This document shows, piece by piece, positions 58,317-64,000 of a DNA stretch of 64,000 bases. The DNA lies in contig JARVLF010000015.1 of assembly GCA_030849465.1 (NCBI GenBank), positions 124,001 through 188,000 on the forward strand. Reading direction: 5' to 3'. A model generated the notes under the pieces. That model saw nothing but the letters and a program-made list of their open reading frames with translations, did not search any database and was not told the origin of the DNA. Made by a program: the position numbers and the translations under genes. Position 1 is the first letter of the stretch; every line of letters begins with the position of its first letter. This DNA is from Moesziomyces globuligerus. Its lineage: Eukaryota > Basidiomycota > Ustilaginomycetes > Ustilaginales > Ustilaginaceae.

Positions 58317-61300
58317 TTAGAAGGTCTGCCATCCACCCTGGTCCATGGCGGCCTCGATCTTGCGTGCGACAATGTTGGCGACGCCGTGGCTCCAGATGTG
58401 TTTTCGCAGCTCGTCGTATCGCTGCTGATGCAGTTTCTGCGGTCTGCCCTTGCGCAGACCAACATCGATCTCTCCGTGGCTATCCAGATAGGGCGAGAGG
58501 AAGTGGAACGTCCCGTTGCCCTGGTAGAGGAGGAGGACCAAGTTGCTCTTGATCTTAAAGTAGGCGCCGATGGCGCCGCCGCACTTGTCCATGTGCTGGT
58601 TGCACTCGCCGCGCTCGCCGTCGTCCTCGCTCTGGCAGCAGAACGACTGGAGACACACGACGTCGCCGCAGAGCAGGCAGAGCGCCGGTTCGGGAGGCAC
58701 GTTGCCGCACTTTCGGCACGCGCGTCGCCGCGTATCCTGCAGCAACGTCGCCAGGTCCGCAGGCAGCCTGGCGAGCTCGTAGACATGCGGATGCTCGAGC
58801 AGCAGCGTCGGATGCGTCTCGGCCGCCTGCAGATACGAGAGTGCTCCACTACTCGATCCTCCCGCTACCGCCGCCGCCGAAGACGGACGCTCGTGGCCCC
58901 CGCCCGACGGCGTGCTGAACAGCGAGTTGCCCAACGGCCCAGGCTGGATCGGCAGCGGTCGGAAGAGCGACGCCAGCGGCACGTACGCGTGCTTGATCCA
59001 TCCCTCCACCATGCTCGCCATCGGCGTCTGCTTCTCCGCCCTCACAGGCAGCGCCTCGGACGGCAACGGAATCCGCAGCTGCTCCAGCAACCGACGATAT
59101 TCGCCCACGCCTCCCTCGACATCCGGCATGCTCGTGTCCTTGCCACCGGCGAACTGCACCCCAACGACGCGGCGCAGGATCGCAGCCCGGCGCAGGAACG
59201 GCAACGTGTAGCTGCAGATCATCTTGGCCAGCGTGTCGTCGTCGAGATTGTCGAACCCGAGCGTGATGTTGCCGCGCGCGTAGCCGACGAATCCGATGAT
59301 GTTGGCCACCGTCCAGCGCACGTCTGGGAAGATGCGCCTCGCTTCCTCGACGTCCTCCTTGGCGATCTGCCCGGGCTTGAGCCCCGCGCCTGGCCTGGGA
59401 GCCGAGTTTGGCCCGAAGCCCATGTGTCCGTACCCTTGCGGCCAGATCGACGGTTGCGCCAGTCCGAACACGGTCTGCACCAGGCAGACGTAGTACATGA
59501 GCGCCGTGCACTGCGGCAGAGCCTCGGGCGCGACCACGGCCGCCTCGATCAGGATCGTCATCGGATCGCGTAGCAGGAGCGGCGAGCGCACCGCGTCGTC
59601 GCCACCCCAGTGCGGTAGAAGCCGCTTGAGCAGCCCGCGACGGATGATGTCCGGCCCCTTCGACCCTTCGTGGAACGTCAGGGTCGATACGCGCAGACAG
59701 TGGATGAGAGAGCGTAGCAGGTCGACGGTAGGATCGTTGAGAGCATCGGCCACCGACCTCTGCTCGACGGGAAGCGCACAGTCGGTCGAGGGCGACGGCG
59801 TGGAGCCGCGCTGCGAGACCTCGAGCATGGCGATCGTATACGCCACCACCTCTTCCGGAATGTACATCTTGCGACCCTGGGGCGCGAGGATCGTGTGCTG
59901 CTGCAGCTTCTCGCGCGCCGGCTTGGAGGCGTGCGACAGCGGCTTGAGCACGTTCATCAGCCGATCGATCGTCTGCGCCGTCGAGCGGTCGATGTTGGCG
60001 ATCTCGAGGCGCATCTGCAGCGAGCTCTGCGAATGGTCTACAAAGAACGGCAGGAACGCGCCGCTGCCGTGGTCCGTCTCCTGGTAGTCGGCTACATTCG
60101 TCTTGGACGAGTGCTTGAGAATGTCGATGTTGATCTTGCGGATCCAGTCCTGCAGTGGGATGTCTTCCGCGACCACCGAGCCAAACGGCACAAACACATT
60201 GCCCGTTGCATCCGTCGCCGTAGCCGCATCGGCGACAGGAAGGATGACGTTGCCGAGACTCTTGCATAGCGGGCAGATGAATTCGGAGCGCTGCAGATCC
60301 TCAGGGTGGTTGCGGGCGATCTGCTGCGTGTGTCGTTGCTCCACGCTCCTGCAGTACGTGTCGAAGCAGTGCAGATGCATGAGGTGGCCGCACGTCGAAG
60401 CGTAGAAGCCAAACCGGTGGTCCTCCTGCGGGAAGCTTCCGTACGCCGGTCCCTGTCTCGTCCTGCCGTTGTGACTCGAAGGAACGCCCGTGCGACCTGC
60501 GGGCGGCGTGCCCTGGATGCGTTTGCCGTCGCTGCTGCTTCGATCCAAGGTAAGCGGCGCCTCTAGCGCCTGCTGCAAGCTCGGAGCGTCCTGCTTCGGC
60601 GTCATGCGCATCATCCGACTCGACTGGATGTGTGCGAGGCTGCCAAAGGCCTTGTCCGAACCGAGGTTCTCCTGGCACAGGATGCAGCTGCCCCAGCTCT
60701 TCTTGGTCGCTCGCACTTCGGCACCCATCGCCGAGGTGGCCGCGTCCACCTCGCCCTCGTCGCCTTCGTCATCGTCGTCATCGTCGCTGCCGAACTGGTC
60801 GAGCAGGCTCTTTTGCTGCGCCGAGAACTTCTGCATGATGGCGGCCTGACGCGCCTTGGCAGCAGCTCGGCGCGCTTCGTCGGCGCTCTGTGGCTTGCTG
60901 GCGTTGCTCGCGCCTGCGCTGACAGCATCCCCGCGTCCAGTGGCCGCAAAGTGGGACTGCACAACGCCACGTGCAATCTCCGAGTGCGAAGAGAGTCGTT
61001 CGAGACACCAGGTGATCTTAGCCTTGAAAGGTTTGAACGCCTCCAGAAGCTCGATCTGGCAGAGGAGCTGCACCAGCGTGGTTTCGGCAGTCGCTTCGGG
61101 CCCAGCTGCAGGATCTTCACGCTCGGAAGGCGTGAGCCTCGCAACCGTCAGAGTGGCAGCCTTGTCGGCGAAGCTCTCGGCGGCATCGACGAGACCCATC
61201 ATGATGATGTGGAGTGCCGTGTCGACGAGCATGTCCGGCGCATACGTGTAGAGCGCGCGTGTGTTGTCGAGCGCACGGAAGAGCAGCGAAACGAGCACGT

Positions 61301-64000
61301 CGTTCGAGAGCAGGTCAGGCAGGCGACCGAAGAGCGTGCCGCGGAGCTGATGCAGGCATGGGCTCGGCACGAGCGGCGGAAGATCCTCATCCTTGATGGA
61401 CGAAGCCTGGCGGCCGGTGGTCTGAACGAGCTGCTTCTTCTGTCTCGCGCGCAGCACCTCCTCGACCTTTTCGCGCTGGTTGCGCGTGTAGTGGTAGAAG
61501 AACGGCTGGATCTCGGCGTAGCACTCGTCGATAAGCTCAAAGATGCCGAAGTCGTGCGTGCCGTCCGGAGCGCGGAAAGTCGAGACCTGCGAGAGAATGC
61601 GCTCAAATGCGGCGTGGTCGGTGAACTTTTCCGGGATGTTCTTGGTCACGTCGGAGAAAGTGCCCTGTCCGAGCGCGAGGAAGTGGATGACCTCGCGTCG
61701 GATCTGCGCCTCGATGGGCCAAGCGCATACCGACGACATCTCCGAGAGGCAGGTGGCGACAAGGAACAGGAACTCTTCGGCGAGGAACACGCCCTGCACT
61801 GCGTCGTACGGCTTTTCGGCGCTGCCTTCTGCGGTATCGAACCACGACAGCAACCGGAAGCGATCCAGCATGGAAAGCAGCAGCCGGTCCGTGTCGAGGA
61901 GCGCAAACGCGGCCTGGACTACCAGGAGGTCCTGGTCGAACATGATGCCGCGCATCGAGTTGTCGCGGTAATGGTGTGCCTGAGAGCGGATGACAAAGCC
62001 GTTGCGGACCCACATGTTGCAGCGGATCTGGGCGAGCTTGACGCAGACGCGCAGCGGATAGTCCAGGGCAACGAGCATGTCCTTTTCGTCGATCCTGTCC
62101 TCGAACAGCTCATTGAGACGTTGTTTTCCCGACCATTGCTGGAGCGCCTGATGGCCCACGAGGGGGATCTGGCGAAGCAGCTCGGCTAGAAGCCAGTGCA
62201 TCGGATGGTGGAAGCTCACCGGTTGCGAGTCGACCGCGTACGAAACGACAGGCAGCACCTTTGTACCGGCGTCCGCGCCGATGCGGTAGCGGGCGTCGCG
62301 GAAGGTGGTCGCTGGATACGAGTCGGCGTCGCAGCTGGACAGGTGGACGCAGGTGGCGCAGATGGCGTTGAGCGTGCAAGCGATGGCGTCCACGAGCTGC
62401 GGAGGCGCGGCATGTGCAAACGCCTCACCGAACATCTTGGCGGCCTTACCGAGGTGGGAGCTGATATGGAAGACGGGAATCCACATCTCGCTTTCGAACT
62501 CGACGTGCGCCGAAACAGCGCGCCTGGACGGATGGATGGCCTGGAACAAGCTGAGGCACTTGAGGAAGTATTCGGTGTGAGTGCGGCCCTGGCTGGCGAT
62601 GAGCTTCTGGACGCCGTCGGAGGCGAGCAGATAGCGGATGTCGTAAAAGATGTGATAGCTGCGAGCCTGGCGCAGGAACATGAGATGCACACTGGCCTGA
62701 CTGCGCGGCAGCTGGCGAGGCGGCAAGATGATGTCCATGGTGTCCGTGATGGGCGGGCCTGCAAAGATGGCTTGGAGGAGGAGCATGAGCTTGTTGAGGA
62801 AGTCGAGCTTGCGCACGAGCATGGTGGCGATGGAGGGCACGCTGAAGAGCTGGACGGTGAGGAAGCAGATCGAGTACTCCTGCTCGCGGTCCCTGATCAT
62901 GAAGGACTCGACGAGCATGGGATAGACCTTGGCGAAGCGGAGCGCGATCTCCTTCTTGATCTCGCGGCGGGTGATGAGCGACATCAAGAGCGCCTTGATG
63001 TCGAGACGTGCCGACTTCCAGAGCTTGTAGTCCATGAGGAGGAGCGCCTCGTAGTCAGTGAGGTTGCGCGGGTCGAAGAACTCGGGGCTCATGCAGCCGG
63101 CGTCGACGGGACGGAAGGGCTGGAAAGGCGCAAAGAAGCTGCGGGCGATGATGTGCTTGAAGGCAGCCGCGTCCGGCTTGAGTGGCGCGTGGCCGAAGAG
63201 GGGTTGCGCAGTGGAGGCGTTGTCGTCGGCGCCTGCAGGCAGGTAGAGATTGCAGTTCGAGAGGTCGATGATGAAGTTGAGCACGAGCTGGATCACCTCT
63301 TCTGCATAGATGTCGAAGGCGGGACGGAGGGCCACCATGAGGTCGATCGAGTGCAGGACGCGCGCGATCTGATGGAGTCGACGTAGATCGGACGAGACCT
63401 CGATGATGTCTCTGCCGTGCTTGTCGACGCGCTCTGCGACGCCCTTGGCCTCATGTTCGGAGCGACCCGTGGCATCCGTAACAATGTCGATCACCTGGCT
63501 GAAGCTGTGCTTCTCGTCGTTCCACAGAAGCACGGCGAAGAGACGCTTATCCACGCCGGCTTCGCGAGGCGCCTGCGACTTGGCGGCGTCGGCGCTGGAT
63601 TTCCTGCGCGAGGCGGAAGCCGATGCCTGCGGAGAAGCGCTGTCGGCCCCCCAAAAGTCGTCAAAGAGGCCGTCCCTGATGCGATTGGACGGTCGCTGTG
63701 GAGTCGGTCGCCAACTGCTGCCTTCGGAGGCGGGTTTGACTTCTGTGCCGGAGCGGCTGCCTCTACGCGGACGCAGGACTGAGGAGGTGCGGCCCGCAGC
63801 GGCGGCAGCGCCGTCATCCGGGTCGTCGTTCTCGTCGATGCTGTCGCCGACCAGTGTCTCGACTTCAACGGCGCTCATTTCCTCATCGCTGTCGTGGGTG
63901 CCAGTAGAATCGCTCTTGCGCTTGGAGGGTGTGCGGCTGGTATTCTGAGAGACGAGACCTTCTTCGAGACTGGGGATGAGCGGAATGTCGTCGAGCCTGT
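58317..64000 (-). CDS. UBR1: E3 ubiquitin ligase UBR1 (N-recognin), N-terminus outside the window
   Basis: At least 1893 codons, open through the right edge: the frame continues 40 codons past the Met at 63878 with no stop, so that Met is not the start. Ubr1 reads destabilising N-terminal residues and ubiquitinates the protein. Visible, N to C: an acidic linker, the ClpS-like adaptor domain (LFAVLLWNDEKHSFSQVIDI, about 63555-63290), which reads bulky N-terminal residues; a long helical scaffold; a RING-H2 finger beginning WGSCILCQENLG (about 60700) and ending FICPLCK (about 60260), with a long insert carrying CGHLMHLHCF; and the C-terminal cap ACRKCGNVPPEPALCLLCG with NGTFHFLSPYLDSHGEID (about 58730-58450). 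The type 1 UBR zinc box normally precedes ClpS and must lie beyond the edge. Intronless over 5.7 kb. Confidence 0.95.
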   Translation of the reverse strand, partial: RLDDIPLIPSLEEGLVSQNTSRTPSKRKSDSTGTHDSDEEMSAVEVETLVGDSIDENDDPDDGAAAAAGRTSSVLRPRRGSRSGTEVKPASEGSSWRPTPQRPSNRIRDGLFDDFWGADSASPQASASASRRKSSADAAKSQAPREAGVDKRLFAVLLWNDEKHSFSQVIDIVTDATGRSEHEAKGVAERVDKHGRDIIEVSSDLRRLHQIARVLHSIDLMVALRPAFDIYAEEVIQLVLNFIIDLSNCNLYLPAGADDNASTAQPLFGHAPLKPDAAAFKHIIARSFFAPFQPFRPVDAGCMSPEFFDPRNLTDYEALLLMDYKLWKSARLDIKALLMSLITRREIKKEIALRFAKVYPMLVESFMIRDREQEYSICFLTVQLFSVPSIATMLVRKLDFLNKLMLLLQAIFAGPPITDTMDIILPPRQLPRSQASVHLMFLRQARSYHIFYDIRYLLASDGVQKLIASQGRTHTEYFLKCLSLFQAIHPSRRAVSAHVEFESEMWIPVFHISSHLGKAAKMFGEAFAHAAPPQLVDAIACTLNAICATCVHLSSCDADSYPATTFRDARYRIGADAGTKVLPVVSYAVDSQPVSFHHPMHWLLAELLRQIPLVGHQALQQWSGKQRLNELFEDRIDEKDMLVALDYPLRVCVKLAQIRCNMWVRNGFVIRSQAHHYRDNSMRGIMFDQDLLVVQAAFALLDTDRLLLSMLDRFRLLSWFDTAEGSAEKPYDAVQGVFLAEEFLFLVATCLSEMSSVCAWPIEAQIRREVIHFLALGQGTFSDVTKNIPEKFTDHAAFERILSQVSTFRAPDGTHDFGIFELIDECYAEIQPFFYHYTRNQREKVEEVLRARQKKQLVQTTGRQASSIKDEDLPPLVPSPCLHQLRGTLFGRLPDLLSNDVLVSLLFRALDNTRALYTYAPDMLVDTALHIIMMGLVDAAESFADKAATLTVARLTPSEREDPAAGPEATAETTLVQLLCQIELLEAFKPFKAKITWCLERLSSHSEIARGVVQSHFAATGRGDAVSAGASNASKPQSADEARRAAAKARQAAIMQKFSAQQKSLLDQFGSDDDDDDEGDEGEVDAATSAMGAEVRATKKSWGSCILCQENLGSDKAFGSLAHIQSSRMMRMTPKQDAPSLQQALEAPLTLDRSSSDGKRIQGTPPAGRTGVPSSHNGRTRQGPAYGSFPQEDHRFGFYASTCGHLMHLHCFDTYCRSVEQRHTQQIARNHPEDLQRSEFICPLCKSLGNVILPVADAATATDATGNVFVPFGSVVAEDIPLQDWIRKINIDILKHSSKTNVADYQETDHGSGAFLPFFVDHSQSSLQMRLEIANIDRSTAQTIDRLMNVLKPLSHASKPAREKLQQHTILAPQGRKMYIPEEVVAYTIAMLEVSQRGSTPSPSTDCALPVEQRSVADALNDPTVDLLRSLIHCLRVSTLTFHEGSKGPDIIRRGLLKRLLPHWGGDDAVRSPLLLRDPMTILIEAAVVAPEALPQCTALMYYVCLVQTVFGLAQPSIWPQGYGHMGFGPNSAPRPGAGLKPGQIAKEDVEEARRIFPDVRWTVANIIGFVGYARGNITLGFDNLDDDTLAKMICSYTLPFLRRAAILRRVVGVQFAGGKDTSMPDVEGGVGEYRRLLEQLRIPLPSEALPVRAEKQTPMASMVEGWIKHAYVPLASLFRPLPIQPGPLGNSLFSTPSGGGHERPSSAAAVAGGSSSGALSYLQAAETHPTLLLEHPHVYELARLPADLATLLQDTRRRACRKCGNVPPEPALCLLCGDVVCLQSFCCQSEDDGERGECNQHMDKCGGAIGAYFKIKSNLVLLLYQGNGTFHFLSPYLDSHGEIDVGLRKGRPQKLHQQRYDELRKHIWSHGVANIVARKIEAAMDQGGWQTF

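Noticed and set aside
60630..62189. Long plus-strand frame of 519 codons inside UBR1
   Set aside because: Antisense shadow without any domain; UBR1 motifs run continuously on the minus strand.
63876..63878. Met at 63878 as the UBR1 start
   Set aside because: The frame stays open for 40 more codons to the window edge, and the UBR box that should precede the ClpS-like domain is missing, so the gene continues outside.

Overview
The window looks like nuclear chromosomal DNA of a basidiomycete yeast or smut-type fungus, most likely Ustilaginomycotina. This is inferred from the GC-rich coding sequence, the mostly intronless long genes, the few short GT-AG introns (68-99 nt), the tRNA genes with introns after position 37, and fungal-only families such as Zn2Cys6 regulators, PalI/Sur7, RCR and Rrg7. 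I identify 20 protein genes and two tRNA genes. Two genes are cut by the edges: a RING-H2 membrane protein at the left and UBR1 at the right. I see no complete transposon, CRISPR array or prophage.

Left third (1-24 kb). In order: a RING-H2 ubiquitin-ligase-like membrane protein; a bacterial-type iron-sulfur L-serine dehydratase with a mitochondrial-type leader; a large Zn2Cys6 regulator; a hydroxyornithine acyltransferase of siderophore synthesis, divergent from a zeta-crystallin-like quinone reductase; a class III Old Yellow Enzyme; an MFS sugar transporter; a two-domain rhodanese; and a three-exon Dal5-type anion permease. The 2.3-kb gap between sugar transporter and rhodanese carries three perfect copies of TCCCCGCGGGGA.

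Middle (25-45 kb). A regulator-like protein with no visible zinc cluster, the respiratory supercomplex factor RCF1, an AAAP amino acid permease with a 13-copy hexamer repeat just upstream, tRNA-Lys(CTT), D-arabinono-1,4-lactone oxidase (ALO1), an RCR-like PY-motif membrane protein, a PalI/Sur7 protein, then a run of mitochondrial genes: COX20, a mitochondrial TPR protein and RRG7.

Right third (45-64 kb). A Ser-rich single-pass surface protein, tRNA-Gly(GCC), a secreted pepsin-like protease, a RidA/Mmf1 family deaminase with a 15-nt microexon, a SET-domain methyltransferase and UBR1.

The genes do not form one pathway. Themes are nutrient uptake (sugar, amino acid, allantoate-like anion), mitochondrial respiration, and handling of reactive metabolites: serine dehydratase makes pyruvate through an enamine/imine, and RidA proteins clear such imines. 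Convergent neighbours are closely packed (65-230 bp), while several promoters lie in gaps of 1.4-3.7 kb where I see no supported genes.
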